This document shows, piece by piece, positions 1-8,841 of a DNA stretch of 64,000 bases. Source of the DNA: JADJRH01 sp046351455 (GTDB lineage: Bacteria; Myxococcota_A; Polyangia; Polyangiales; Polyangiaceae); the NCBI GenBank assembly GCA_046351455.1, contig JAXLYM010000033.1:16910-80909 (forward strand), written 5' to 3'. The notes beneath the pieces are model-generated. The model did no database searches. It was given only the letters and a program-made list of their open reading frames with translations, and was not told the origin of the DNA. Numbering within the stretch: the stretch's first letter is position 1; every line of letters begins with the position of its first letter. The translations under genes were made by a program, and so were the position numbers.

Positions 1-683
1 AGGAGGCCTGCGCGGCGCTGCCGGGCCTCGCCTTGGGGCCGCACGTGATGCTGATCGTGCGCGACACCGGCCACGGCATGAACACCGCCACGCGCGCTCG
101 CTTGTTCGAACCGTTCTTCACCACGAAGGGCCCCGGCAAGGGCACCGGCCTCGGGCTCGCGACGGTGCTCGGCATCGCGCAGCAGGCGAACGGCCAGATC
201 TCCGTCGAGAGCGAGCCCGGCAAGGGCGCCACGTTCCGCGTGTACCTGCCGCGCGTCCCGACTCAATCCGAGGTGCCGTCCGTCAACGTGCCTTCCTCGT
301 TGCCCACCGGCTCCGAGACGGTGCTCCTCGTCGAGGATCAGGAGGCGCTGCGCACGCTGGCCGCGCGGGTGCTCCGCGGGTGCGGCTACGCCGTGCTGGA
401 GGCGTCGAACGGCCGCGAGGGCGTCACCGTGGCGGAGGCGCACCCCGGCCCGATCGATCTCCTCGTGTCCGACGTCGTGATGCCGCACCTCGGAGGCCGG
501 CAGCTCGTCGAGAAGATCCAGCTCTCACGGCCCTTGATCCGCGTGCTCCTGATGTCGGGCTACACCGATGATGCCCTGATCCAGCACGGCGTCGAAGAGG
601 CCAAGATCGCCTTTCTGCGGAAGCCGTTCACGCCCAGTCAGCTCGCGAAGAAGGTCCGAGGCGTCCTCTCCGAGCAGCGGTGA
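1..683 (+). CDS. Hybrid sensor histidine kinase, C-terminal part (cut by window edge)
   Basis: The reading frame is open from base 3, so the gene begins left of the window. What remains is the end of a histidine-kinase ATPase domain (DTGHGM, then FEPFFTTKGPGKGTGLGLA, the G1/F/G2 boxes), followed by a full receiver domain (acidic pair in VEDQ, phospho-acceptor Asp in VSDVVMPH, switch region MSGYTDD, Lys in RKPF). It would autophosphorylate an upstream His and pass phosphate to its own receiver; the sensor part is not visible. It is very similar along its length to the C-terminus of the next gene, which suggests a local tandem duplication. The signal sensed is unknown. Confidence 0.9.
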   Translation, partial: EACAALPGLALGPHVMLIVRDTGHGMNTATRARLFEPFFTTKGPGKGTGLGLATVLGIAQQANGQISVESEPGKGATFRVYLPRVPTQSEVPSVNVPSSLPTGSETVLLVEDQEALRTLAARVLRGCGYAVLEASNGREGVTVAEAHPGPIDLLVSDVVMPHLGGRQLVEKIQLSRPLIRVLLMSGYTDDALIQHGVEEAKIAFLRKPFTPSQLAKKVRGVLSEQR

Positions 684-831
684 GCCGGCGCGACCTGAGA
701 CAAGCTTCTCATCAGGGTGAGACAACCCTTGCAGCCGTCGAAGGGGTGTCGGAGGGTGGAATTCAGGATCTCTCCGGCCGGGCCGTTTCTCCCAGGGCTG
801 GCTCCTGTTCTTCATTGGACGCAACGGCAAA

Positions 832-3312
832 ATGCACGCATCCGGTCCGACGACGGACATCTCCCGGGTCTTGCTGGAGACCCTGTTCACGAATGCCCCC
901 ATCGGGTTCCTCTTCGTAGACACCCAGTTTCGATTCGTGCGGGTCAATCACGCGCTGGCGCAGTTCAACAGGCTGTCTCCGGACGCGCACCGTGGCCGTC
1001 ACATCCGCGAGGTCGTGCCGGAGATCTGGCCGCTGGCGGAGCCGCTGTTGCGGCGCGCGTCGCGGGGGGAGATCGTCCTCAACGAGGAGATGGTGATCAG
1101 CCCGGCGGCCGCGCAGGGAGCCGTGTTTCACCAGCTCATCAGCGTGTATCCCATTCACCACGGAGGGGATCTCATCGGCTACGGCATCGTCGTGGAGGAC
1201 ATCACCGAGCGCAAGCGCGCGGAGAAGGCGCTGTCCACGCGCAACGACCTCTACGCGATGCTCGCGGGCACCAACCGCGCCGTGAGCCGCTGCGCCTCGG
1301 CGGAGGAGCTGTTCCGCGAGGTGTGCCGGATCGCCGTTGAAAAAGGGCGCTTCCGCTTCGCGTGGGTCGGAGTTCCGGACGGGGATCTCGTGCGGATGGC
1401 GGCGAGCGCCGGGGACGGCGGCGACCTCGCAAGATCCGTGATCGTGTCGCTCGACGAGGCCGATCCTCGCTCGCACGGGACGACGGGGCGCGCCTTCTCG
1501 CGGGGCCGTTCGTTCGTCCGCAACGACCTGCTCGACGTCCCGCAGCCGCCCGAGTGGCGCCGGATGATCGAGCAGAGCGGCATCCACGCCTCCGCGTCGT
1601 TCCCGTTCTTCGAGCGGGGCCGGGTCGCGGCCGTTCTCACTCTGTATGCCCACGAGGTCGGCTTCTTCACCGAGGATCTGTGCGCGACGCTGGACGAGCT
1701 TTCGCCCGCGGTCTCGTTCGGCCTCGACGCCTTCCTGCACGAGCAGGCGCGCGCCCGCGACGAGGAGGAGCTGCGCCTCCGCGACCGCGCGATGCGGGCC
1801 GTCTCGCAGGGGATCGTGATCACGGACGCCACCGTGCCCGGCCGGCCGATCATCTACGTGAGCCCGGGCTTCGAGCGGCTCACCGGGTATTCCGCCGCGG
1901 AGGTGATGGGGCAGAGCTGCGCTTTCTTGCACGGCGCGGAGACGGATCCGGAGGCCATCGACGAGATCGCGACCGCGATGGAGCGGGGCCGCTCTTGCTC
2001 GGTGCACCTCATCGACTACCGCAAGGACGGCACGAAGTTCTGGAACGACCTCACGCTCGCGCCCGTGACCGACGCGCACGGCCGGGTCACCCACTTCGTC
2101 GCGGTGCAGACCGACGTGACGGAGCGCAGGCGGCTGGAGGAGCAGTTCCGGCAGGCGCAGAAGATGGAGGCGGTCGGCCGGCTCGCGGCGGGCGTCGCGC
2201 ACGACTTCAACAACCTGCTCACGATCATCAACGGCTACAGCGATCCGTCGCTCACGACGATGCTGCCGGACGACCCTTTGCACGAGGTCTTGAGCGAGAT
2301 CCACCGCGCCGGCGAGCGGGCGGAGACGCTCACTCGCCAGCTCCTCGCCTTCAGCCGCCAGCAGGTGCTGGAGCCGAAGGTGCTGAGCCTCAACGACGTC
2401 GTCCTCGACACGCAGAAGATGCTCCGCCGCATGATCGGCGAGGACGTGATGATGATCACGACGCTGTGCGAGGATCCGTGGCTGATCAAGGCGGATCCCG
2501 GCCAGCTCGGGCAGATCCTCATCAACATGGCCGTCAACGCGCGCGACGCGATGCCGACGGGCGGCCAGCTCTTCATCGAGACGCGCAACGTCCTGCTCGG
2601 CTGCGAAGGGTGCGCGCGGTACCCGGAGGTGCAGCCGGGCGAGCACGTGATGCTGCTCGTGCGCGACACGGGCCACGGCATGGACGAGGCGACGAAGGAG
2701 CGCGTCTTCGAGCCGTTCTTCACGACGAAGGGCGTCGGCAAGGGCACGGGCCTCGGCCTCGCGACGGTGCACGGCATCGTGCAGCAGTCGCGCGGCTGCA
2801 TCCGCATCGAGAGCGAGCCGGGCAAGGGCGCCACGTTCCGCGTGTATTTGCCCCGGATCGCGGGCATGGAGGCGGCGCCGATCTCGGGGTCGCGCATGCA
2901 GTCGATGCCGCCGGGCACGGAGACGGTGCTCGTCGTGGAGGACCAGGAGGCGGTGCGCGCGCTCGCGGCCCACGTGCTGCGGAGCTGCGGCTACGCGGTG
3001 CTGGAGGCCTCGAACGGCCTCGCGGCGCTGGAGATCGCGCGGGGCCACGCGGGCCCCATCGATCTGCTCGTGTCCGACGTGGTGATGCCGCACCTCGGCG
3101 GCCGCGACCTCGCGACGAGGCTCCTCGCCGAGCGGCCGGCGTGCAAGGTGCTATTTTTGTCGGGTTACACGGACGACGCGCTGATCCACCACGGCGTGCT
3201 GGAGGCTGAATACGCCTTCTTGCAGAAGCCGTTCACGCCCTCGCTCCTGGCCCGCAAGGTGCGAAAGGTGCTGTCGGAGGGCTCATCCAAAGTGATGGGC
3301 GGAGAGGCGTAG
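832..3312 (+). CDS. PAS-GAF-PAS hybrid sensor histidine kinase
   Basis: A soluble 826-residue hybrid kinase with no membrane segment. Order of domains: PAS (about 8-130), GAF (about 130-310), PAS/PAC (about 315-445), dimerisation/phosphoacceptor helix with His457 in GVAHDFNNLL, ATPase domain (DTGHGM, GTGLGLATVHG) and a receiver with Asp749 in VSDVVMPH. The HDFNN motif and the C-terminal receiver fit a common family of hybrid kinases. The upstream partial kinase has nearly the same ATPase and receiver, so the two are paralogues in tandem, 148 bases apart. No good ribosome binding site is seen before the ATG. Its end overlaps the convergent dioxygenase gene by 30 bases. The input is probably cytoplasmic or redox-related, but the ligand cannot be read from sequence. 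Confidence 0.93.
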   Translation: MHASGPTTDISRVLLETLFTNAPIGFLFVDTQFRFVRVNHALAQFNRLSPDAHRGRHIREVVPEIWPLAEPLLRRASRGEIVLNEEMVISPAAAQGAVFHQLISVYPIHHGGDLIGYGIVVEDITERKRAEKALSTRNDLYAMLAGTNRAVSRCASAEELFREVCRIAVEKGRFRFAWVGVPDGDLVRMAASAGDGGDLARSVIVSLDEADPRSHGTTGRAFSRGRSFVRNDLLDVPQPPEWRRMIEQSGIHASASFPFFERGRVAAVLTLYAHEVGFFTEDLCATLDELSPAVSFGLDAFLHEQARARDEEELRLRDRAMRAVSQGIVITDATVPGRPIIYVSPGFERLTGYSAAEVMGQSCAFLHGAETDPEAIDEIATAMERGRSCSVHLIDYRKDGTKFWNDLTLAPVTDAHGRVTHFVAVQTDVTERRRLEEQFRQAQKMEAVGRLAAGVAHDFNNLLTIINGYSDPSLTTMLPDDPLHEVLSEIHRAGERAETLTRQLLAFSRQQVLEPKVLSLNDVVLDTQKMLRRMIGEDVMMITTLCEDPWLIKADPGQLGQILINMAVNARDAMPTGGQLFIETRNVLLGCEGCARYPEVQPGEHVMLLVRDTGHGMDEATKERVFEPFFTTKGVGKGTGLGLATVHGIVQQSRGCIRIESEPGKGATFRVYLPRIAGMEAAPISGSRMQSMPPGTETVLVVEDQEAVRALAAHVLRSCGYAVLEASNGLAALEIARGHAGPIDLLVSDVVMPHLGGRDLATRLLAERPACKVLFLSGYTDDALIHHGVLEAEYAFLQKPFTPSLLARKVRKVLSEGSSKVMGGEA

Positions 3313-4260
3313 CCCGAGCAGCGTGCCGTTGTAGGCGTTGCGCCCGCGGTCCGCTCCGGCGGCGCCCGCGGCGACCATGAGCGGGATCAGGTGCTCTTCC
3401 CGCGGGTGGACGGCGCGCGCCGAGGGGGCCTTGGACCACGCGGAGAGCCGGCTCGTCCTCTCCTCCGGATCCGCGGTGACGGCCTCGTTCAGCCACTTGT
3501 CGAACGCCTCCGACGGGGCGCGGCCGGCGGGCCCGAAGGCGCGCAGGTTGTGGTAGCTCATGCCGCTCGCGATGATGAGGACGCCTTCGTCGCGGAGAGG
3601 CGCGAGCGCGCGGCCCATCGCGATGTGCGTTGCCGGGTCGAGCCCGCGCTTGAGAGAGAGCTGTACACAAGGCACGTCCGCCTCCGGATAGGCCAGCTTC
3701 AGGGGCACGAAGGTGCCGTGATCGAAGCCGCGCTCCTTGTTCTCGGCGGTCGGAAAGCCCGCTGTTTCCAGGAGCTGACGCACGCGGGCCGCCACGACCG
3801 GCTGGCCGGGCGCGGGCCACGTGAGCTCGTACGACTCGGGCGGGAAGCCGTAATAATCGAAGAGGAGCGGCGGACGCTCCCCGCTCATCACGGTGAACAC
3901 CGGCTCTTCCCAGTGGGCGGAGACGGCGAGGATCGCGCGCGGCGGACTCTTCGGCAGCCCCTTCACCGACTGGATGTAGGCCGTGAGGGCGGCGAGCTCT
4001 TCCTTGCTGCCGAACGGCGTCTCCACGAACGGCCACGGACCGCCGCCGTGCGGGAGGAACACCACCGGCATACGATCGCCCGAGGCGCCGGGGGTGGCCG
4101 GGCCTCCGTGCGAAGAGGGCTCCTGATTCGTCGCGCAACCTGCAGCACCGAGACCGGACATGGCAGCTCCCGAGACCCCCAACGTGGCAGCGGCCGCCGA
4201 GCCGGCAGCCGCAACAAGCGCCTGCCGCCGAGTCAGCGTCCGCTCGCCTGGTTTCTTCAT
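3283..4260 (-). CDS. LigB/DODA-type extradiol ring-opening dioxygenase with Tat-like signal
   Basis: The protein resembles the class III extradiol dioxygenase family of E. coli YgiD and plant DOPA 4,5-dioxygenase, which open catechol rings at a mononuclear metal. Family motifs are present: VFLPHGGGPWP, AVSAHWEEP and SGMSYHNLRAFG, which hold the likely metal-binding histidines. The N-terminus has a twin-arginine-like signal (LTRRQALVAAAGSAAAATLG) followed by a Cys in AAGCATNQ, so export, perhaps with lipidation, is likely; most relatives are cytoplasmic. The start is placed at MKKPGERT because this puts the Arg pair directly before the hydrophobic stretch; a start 15 codons upstream is possible. 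It converges on the hybrid kinase with a 30-base overlap. The substrate is not known. Confidence 0.82.
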   Translation of the reverse strand: MKKPGERTLTRRQALVAAAGSAAAATLGVSGAAMSGLGAAGCATNQEPSSHGGPATPGASGDRMPVVFLPHGGGPWPFVETPFGSKEELAALTAYIQSVKGLPKSPPRAILAVSAHWEEPVFTVMSGERPPLLFDYYGFPPESYELTWPAPGQPVVAARVRQLLETAGFPTAENKERGFDHGTFVPLKLAYPEADVPCVQLSLKRGLDPATHIAMGRALAPLRDEGVLIIASGMSYHNLRAFGPAGRAPSEAFDKWLNEAVTADPEERTSRLSAWSKAPSARAVHPREEHLIPLMVAAGAAGADRGRNAYNGTLLGLRLSAHHFG

Positions 4261-4353
4261 GGCCACCGATAGTGCGACATCAAACGATTCTCCGCAAGCC
4301 CTCACCTCAAGAAGAGATTGCGGAGGCCGCCACTGGGAGGGGTGCCGCGGCGG

Positions 4354-5697
4354 TCAGGGGATCGCGAAGTCCAGCTTCACGTCCACGTGGGCCGTCTGCC
4401 CCTTTGTGAGCGACACCTGCGGAGCGGTCATGTTGGCGACGTCGCCCTTGCCGGGCATGAAGCCGCCGCCGATGGTGTCCATCACGCACGACACCGCATA
4501 ATCGCCGGGCGTCACGTCCTCCACGTCGAACTCGGCCACGTCCGTGTCCGTCTTCAGGGCCACGTCGACGGCGTCGCGGAAATAGTAGGGCTGCGCGCCC
4601 TTCTTCGGCCCGAAGGGGCTGTAGTCCTCCGCGCGGTACAGGGCACAATAGATCGGAGCGCCCTCGTCCAGCGCGCCGATCGCGCCCTGGATCTCCGCCT
4701 TTCGCGTGAGCGTGATCTTCACCGCGGAGCCGCCGGGCCCCGTGTCGAGCGCGCCCTGCTCCTGGCACTTGCACGTGGCGTCGTCCGCGCCGCCCGTCGC
4801 GCAGAACACACCGTGATCCGCCGGCCAGAAATACCCGATCGCGTAACACATCTCGTGCGGGTACCGGAGGCGGTTCGGGCTCGTGTTCTCCCAGTCGCAC
4901 TGCACGCGGAGCACGTCGTCCGTCGTGAGCGACAAGGTCTCTCCGAAGTCGGTGGTGCCGGGGTACTCCCAGTCGTGCGACTGGTAGATCTGACTCGCCT
5001 TCGCGTCGGCGCCGCGGAACACCTCCAGCGTCTTGCCCATGCGGTGCTGGTGCCCGAACATCGTGTGCACGTTCATCGGCGTCGGAGGGTGGCACTCCGC
5101 CGTCTTCGAGACCGTCTCGTTCGGCCCGATGTCGATGTTCATCGTGCCGAAGAAGTACGTCGCCGCGCGCTCCTTCACGGCGCCGGATTTGCCGTAGACG
5201 AGCCCGAATTTCGACGTGACGTCGAGCGGCGCCGCCGTGGTGTTGATGAAGTGCGTCTCCATCACGTACTGCTGGTGCGCCTTCACATGGAAGCCGACGC
5301 CCTCGGGGAAGGCGATGTCCTCTTTCTCGATCTGCGTCGCGAGCACCTGAGTCCAGCTCGGCTGTCCGCCCTGCGAGCACTTGTGCGGGGCCAGATCCAC
5401 CGCGTGATCGATGGTGTACACGATGAGGTGGTGTCCGCCCTTCGACTGCTCGGTGAGGAAGGCGGTGATATCTTCTTCGGAGTCGGTGTCGGCGCGAACA
5501 TAGGTGCACCACGTCTCGTCCGCTCCCGAGTCGACGGTGAACGGCCCGGCTTCGAAGGTGACGTCCGCGGCCTTTGCGCCGGGGTCCGAGGTGGTGCTGG
5601 TGTCGCCGGTGGAGGATTCGGACGGGCTGCACGCGGCGAGGCCAAGAGAAGCCATAGCGAACGCGGCAAAGACAACGTGGTTGTTCGATCGTGTCAT
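4354..5697 (-). CDS. Lipoprotein with PHM/DBH-type copper monooxygenase fold
   Basis: The start MTRSNNHVV gives a lipoprotein signal (ASLGLAACSPS). The body resembles the copper type II, ascorbate-dependent monooxygenases (peptidylglycine and dopamine monooxygenases). Six candidate copper ligands can be matched: His89 and His90 (GGHHLIVY) and His149 (METHFINTT) for one copper, and His216 and His218 (FGHQHRMGK) and Met283 (EMCYAIGYFW) for the second. Cysteines that could form disulfides surround them. This would be an extracytoplasmic hydroxylase; the substrate is unknown, and no amidated-peptide precursor is evident nearby. The fold assignment rests on motif order and spacing, so an inactive relative is possible, though no ligand is missing. 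Confidence 0.75.
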   Translation of the reverse strand: MTRSNNHVVFAAFAMASLGLAACSPSESSTGDTSTTSDPGAKAADVTFEAGPFTVDSGADETWCTYVRADTDSEEDITAFLTEQSKGGHHLIVYTIDHAVDLAPHKCSQGGQPSWTQVLATQIEKEDIAFPEGVGFHVKAHQQYVMETHFINTTAAPLDVTSKFGLVYGKSGAVKERAATYFFGTMNIDIGPNETVSKTAECHPPTPMNVHTMFGHQHRMGKTLEVFRGADAKASQIYQSHDWEYPGTTDFGETLSLTTDDVLRVQCDWENTSPNRLRYPHEMCYAIGYFWPADHGVFCATGGADDATCKCQEQGALDTGPGGSAVKITLTRKAEIQGAIGALDEGAPIYCALYRAEDYSPFGPKKGAQPYYFRDAVDVALKTDTDVAEFDVEDVTPGDYAVSCVMDTIGGGFMPGKGDVANMTAPQVSLTKGQTAHVDVKLDFAIP

Positions 5698-5850
5698 GGG
5701 GTCGTAGCTCCGCTCATCGAAGGCGCGCTGTTCCGGGCGCGTCTTGCGTCCCGAGACACTAGGTTCGGGTGGGGAGCCTCGCACTGGCCGCGCGGGCCAA
5801 TCGATTGACCGGACGGGTCACAGGGCGCGGGGGTCGTGAGGCCCGCACGG

Positions 5851-6849
5851 TCACGCGGCGGCGGTGCGAAACGCGAGCGGCGTCTGCCCTGTCCAGCGCT
5901 TGAACGCGCGATGGAACGCGCTCGGCTCCGAGAACCCGAGGAGGAACGACACCTCCCCGAGGGGCATGCGCGGCTCGCCGAGGTACCGCTTTGCGAGATC
6001 GCAGCGGACGGCGTCGACGATGTCCTGAAACGTGGTGTTCTCTTCCTGGAGCCGCCGCTTCAGGGTGCGCGGGCTCATCGCGAGGTGCGCGGCCGCGGTC
6101 TGCAGCGTCGGAGTGCCGCGGCGAATCTCCTCGACCACGAGCGCGCGGACGCGCCCGGACACGAGCTCGACGTCGTCGGGCTCCCGCGAGAGGAGCCGCT
6201 GGACGTGCCGATCGAAGAAGGCCGCGAGCGCCGGATCCGCTTTGGGGAGCGGCAAACGCGCGAGCTCCGCCGTGAGGGCCAGCTCGTTCCGCGGGGCCGA
6301 CCACTCGACGGGACAGCCGAAGAAGGCCTCATGAAAGCTGGTGTCGCGCGGGGCCGGGTGCCGGAAGCGCACGGCGGCGGCCGCGTATTCAACGCCGGTG
6401 AGCTTGCGGCCGGCGTTCATCATCTCGGCGAGGATGTTCTCGGTGGTGACGCGGATCGCGAGCCGCATCGGATCGGGGCAGGTGAAGATCATCCGGACGG
6501 TGCGCTCGTCCCGCTCCACCGCCCATTCGCTTTGATCGGTCCACACGCGGGCGTACCGCACGACCTGGTGAATCGCCTCCCCGAGCGTGGGCTGCGTCAT
6601 GCAGGCGAACCCGACCGCGTCGTAGTCGTGGGCCGTGGACGAGGCCCCTGCGCGCACGGGAAACGCCGGATCCTGGCACGCGCGCATCACGGCTTCCCAC
6701 AATCGGTTCACGTCTTCGAGGGGGACGCGCGCCTCCAAGAGGTCCGCGGATGGCACGGCGAGGGGCGGCACGAGGGCTGGATCGATGCCGGAACGAAGAG
6801 CGTATTCGCGCAAGCGCACGCCGCAGACCGCCGCGATCGAGGTGGACAT
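5851..6849 (-). CDS. AraC family transcriptional regulator
   Basis: The protein has an N-terminal ligand-sensing domain of the arabinose-binding-like type found in OruR/ArgR-like AraC regulators, and a C-terminal double helix-turn-helix (TLQTAAAHLAMSPRTLKRRL, then MPLGEVSFLLGFSEPSAFHR and AFKRWTGQTPLAFR). The start MSTSIAAVC is preferred; an ATG 13 codons upstream is also open. It is divergent from the adenosine deaminase gene across a 116-base gap, so it may control itself, that gene or both. The effector is unknown. Confidence 0.9.
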   Translation of the reverse strand: MSTSIAAVCGVRLREYALRSGIDPALVPPLAVPSADLLEARVPLEDVNRLWEAVMRACQDPAFPVRAGASSTAHDYDAVGFACMTQPTLGEAIHQVVRYARVWTDQSEWAVERDERTVRMIFTCPDPMRLAIRVTTENILAEMMNAGRKLTGVEYAAAAVRFRHPAPRDTSFHEAFFGCPVEWSAPRNELALTAELARLPLPKADPALAAFFDRHVQRLLSREPDDVELVSGRVRALVVEEIRRGTPTLQTAAAHLAMSPRTLKRRLQEENTTFQDIVDAVRCDLAKRYLGEPRMPLGEVSFLLGFSEPSAFHRAFKRWTGQTPLAFRTAAA

Positions 6850-6965
6850 GGGTGGGCGATGATCTGGTCCCCGGGGCCGGCCTGGCAAGTGAAGTAGCGT
6901 TTTCTCGGCCCCGCGCGCCCGGCGCCGGCCTTTTCGCCGTCCTCCGGCGCTGCTACCACGGCCGC

Positions 6966-7886
6966 ATGACCCACGCTGCGCTCGTGGCCTCCACGCCTCT
7001 CGCGGATCTGCACCGCCACCTGGACGGCTCGCTTCGCCCGTCGACGATCGCCGAGCTGGCCCGACGTGAGGGGAAGGCCGTGCCTGCGGATCTCACGTTC
7101 TCGGCGGGCATGGGCCTCGACGAGGCGCTCGCGCGGTTCGCGTTCACGCTGTCCTTGTTGCAGGCCCCGGCGGAGGTCGCGCGGGTGGCCGCCGAGATGT
7201 GCGAGGACGCCGCGGCGGAGGGCGTGACGACGCTGGAGATCCGCTTCGCGCCGCAGCTCCACGGCGGGGCGCCGATGGAAGCGATCGTCGATGCGGCCGT
7301 GTCCGGGGCGAACGGCCGCGCGGGCATCGTCCTGTGTGGGCTGTACGGAGAGCCGCCTTCGGTGCTGGAGAGGCTCGTGGATATCGCTGCATCGAGGGTG
7401 GGAGTCGTCGGGATCGACCTCGCGGCGGCGCCTCCGCGCGACCGGCCGGAGACGATCCGCGACTACGCACGTCCCTTCCGGCGGGCGGCGGATCTCGGCC
7501 TGGGGCGCACGGTGCACGCGGGCGAGGGTCGGCCTCCGTGGGAGATCCGGATCGCGGTGGAGGAGCTGGGCGCGCAGCGGATCGGACACGGCACCACGTT
7601 GTTGGAGGATCCGAGCGTGGTGGACCTCGTGAGCGAGAGAGGCATCGTGATCGAAGCCTGTCCGACGAGCAACGTGCACACGGGGGTGATCGCGAAGGTG
7701 GCCGATCATCCGATCGTGAAGTGGGTGGAGCGCGGGGTGAGAGTGTGTGTTTGCGCGGACAACACGCTGCTATCGGACACCACGGCTCGCGAGGAGCTGC
7801 GGCGAATCTGCGACGTACCGGGGATGACGGAGAGCGTGCTCACGCGGGTGATCGCGACAGGGCACGAGGCGGTATTTCGACGCTGA
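6966..7886 (+). CDS. Adenosine deaminase family protein
   Basis: A 306-residue metal-dependent purine deaminase. Motifs of the family run in order: zinc-binding LHRHLDGS near the N-terminus, EIRFAPQ, the third metal His in VHAGE, the proton-shuttle region RIGHGTTL, SNVHTG, and the last metal Asp in VCADNTLLSDTT. The spelling of the last motif (ADN rather than DDP) is like actinobacterial and deltaproteobacterial adenosine deaminases. It would convert adenosine or deoxyadenosine to the inosine form in purine salvage; related aminodeoxyfutalosine or adenine deaminases cannot be excluded. The start MTHAALV fits the beginning of the family; the frame is open further upstream without family similarity. 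Confidence 0.88.
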   Translation: MTHAALVASTPLADLHRHLDGSLRPSTIAELARREGKAVPADLTFSAGMGLDEALARFAFTLSLLQAPAEVARVAAEMCEDAAAEGVTTLEIRFAPQLHGGAPMEAIVDAAVSGANGRAGIVLCGLYGEPPSVLERLVDIAASRVGVVGIDLAAAPPRDRPETIRDYARPFRRAADLGLGRTVHAGEGRPPWEIRIAVEELGAQRIGHGTTLLEDPSVVDLVSERGIVIEACPTSNVHTGVIAKVADHPIVKWVERGVRVCVCADNTLLSDTTAREELRRICDVPGMTESVLTRVIATGHEAVFRR

Positions 7887-7956
7887 TCGGCGTGAGCCGC
7901 GGAGAGAGCGTGACTTGCTCCGGCCGGCGCGGCGGACTCGTGATAGGCTCGCGCGC

Positions 7957-8841
7957 ATGACGCGCCGTTCTTCGCACGCCATGCATTGTCCTCCCGCGGG
8001 TGGTGGGGACGCCGCTCGATTCCCCGGCCGCGACGCTCTGCCTGCGCCCGACGATCGGCTCGCGCCCCCGGAGACGCGCTTGGAGTATATCGGCGGTGTC
8101 GAGGTGTTCGCGGCGCCTGCGGATCAGCCGCACGCCCACCAGCACAGCCAGATCGACCGCGTGGTCGGCGCCCACGTCAAGAGCCCCTACGAGATCGCCG
8201 TCGACATGCTCACGCGGGCGGACGAAGCCTCCGATTTCGCGCCCGACGTCAGCGTCTACGAGCCCATCGTGGACCGCAAGACCAAGCGCACGACCGGCCG
8301 AAAGCTCGAAGAGATCGCCTTCGAGGTCATCGACAAACAGGCGCAGACCGTCCCGACGAAGAAGGCGAGGGAGCTCATCGCCCGCGGGGTTCGCAGGGTC
8401 TTTTGCGTGGTGGTGCGCGACAGGCAGCTCTCGGAGTGGTCGCGGGAGCACGGCCGCTGGGAGCCGTTCGGGCCGGACGCGGTGATCGAGGACCGATGTT
8501 TCGTCCGACCGATCCGGGCGGAGGCGCTGGTGAGCTCGCTCTTGGCGGAGGACGAGATCGCGCGCGCGCTGCTCGTGAAGCGGCCGCCTGCGATCGACGC
8601 CGCGCTCCAAGAGAGCAACGCCCGGGGGCACGCGCAAGGGCGCGAAGAGGGGCGCGAAGAGGGCCGTATCGAGCAGATCAAGCAAATGCAACGTACGGTC
8701 CTTCGCGCCTTGGAGAACCGCGGCCTCACGGTGTCCGCGCGCCAGCGAGCCCGCATCGAGGCGACGACCGACATGACGGTGCTCACTCGGTGGTTCGACG
8801 AGGCCTTCAAGGTCGAAAAGGCCGGGGACCTCAAGAGCTGA
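7957..8841 (+). CDS. Uma2 (DUF820) family nuclease-like protein
   Basis: The central part (LEYIGGVEVF, SDFAPDVSVYEP, IAFEVIDKQAQ, KARELIARGVRRVF) fits the Uma2/DUF820 restriction-endonuclease-like fold, common in myxobacteria and cyanobacteria. The family PD-(D/E)XK-like acids appear as the Asp in APDVSV and the Glu in FEVIDK. The C-terminal 90 residues form a charged helical tail (GHAQGREEGREEGRIEQIK) and a short segment like those at the end of Rpn-type proteins. Function is uncharacterised in most members. The start MTRRSSHA is chosen; another ATG lies eight codons later and the frame is also open 14 codons upstream. Confidence 0.75.
   Translation: MTRRSSHAMHCPPAGGGDAARFPGRDALPAPDDRLAPPETRLEYIGGVEVFAAPADQPHAHQHSQIDRVVGAHVKSPYEIAVDMLTRADEASDFAPDVSVYEPIVDRKTKRTTGRKLEEIAFEVIDKQAQTVPTKKARELIARGVRRVFCVVVRDRQLSEWSREHGRWEPFGPDAVIEDRCFVRPIRAEALVSSLLAEDEIARALLVKRPPAIDAALQESNARGHAQGREEGREEGRIEQIKQMQRTVLRALENRGLTVSARQRARIEATTDMTVLTRWFDEAFKVEKAGDLKS

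Noticed and set aside
763..3093. A long open frame antisense to the hybrid kinase gene
   Set aside because: GC-rich coding DNA leaves antisense frames open. The translation is His/Arg/Ala-rich with no family motif, while the plus-strand frame has clear kinase domains.
6893..6908. TGGCAAG near the AraC/adenosine deaminase gap as a sigma-54 promoter
   Set aside because: The -12 GC pair is off by one base and TTGC is absent. It shows that TGGCA alone is common here.
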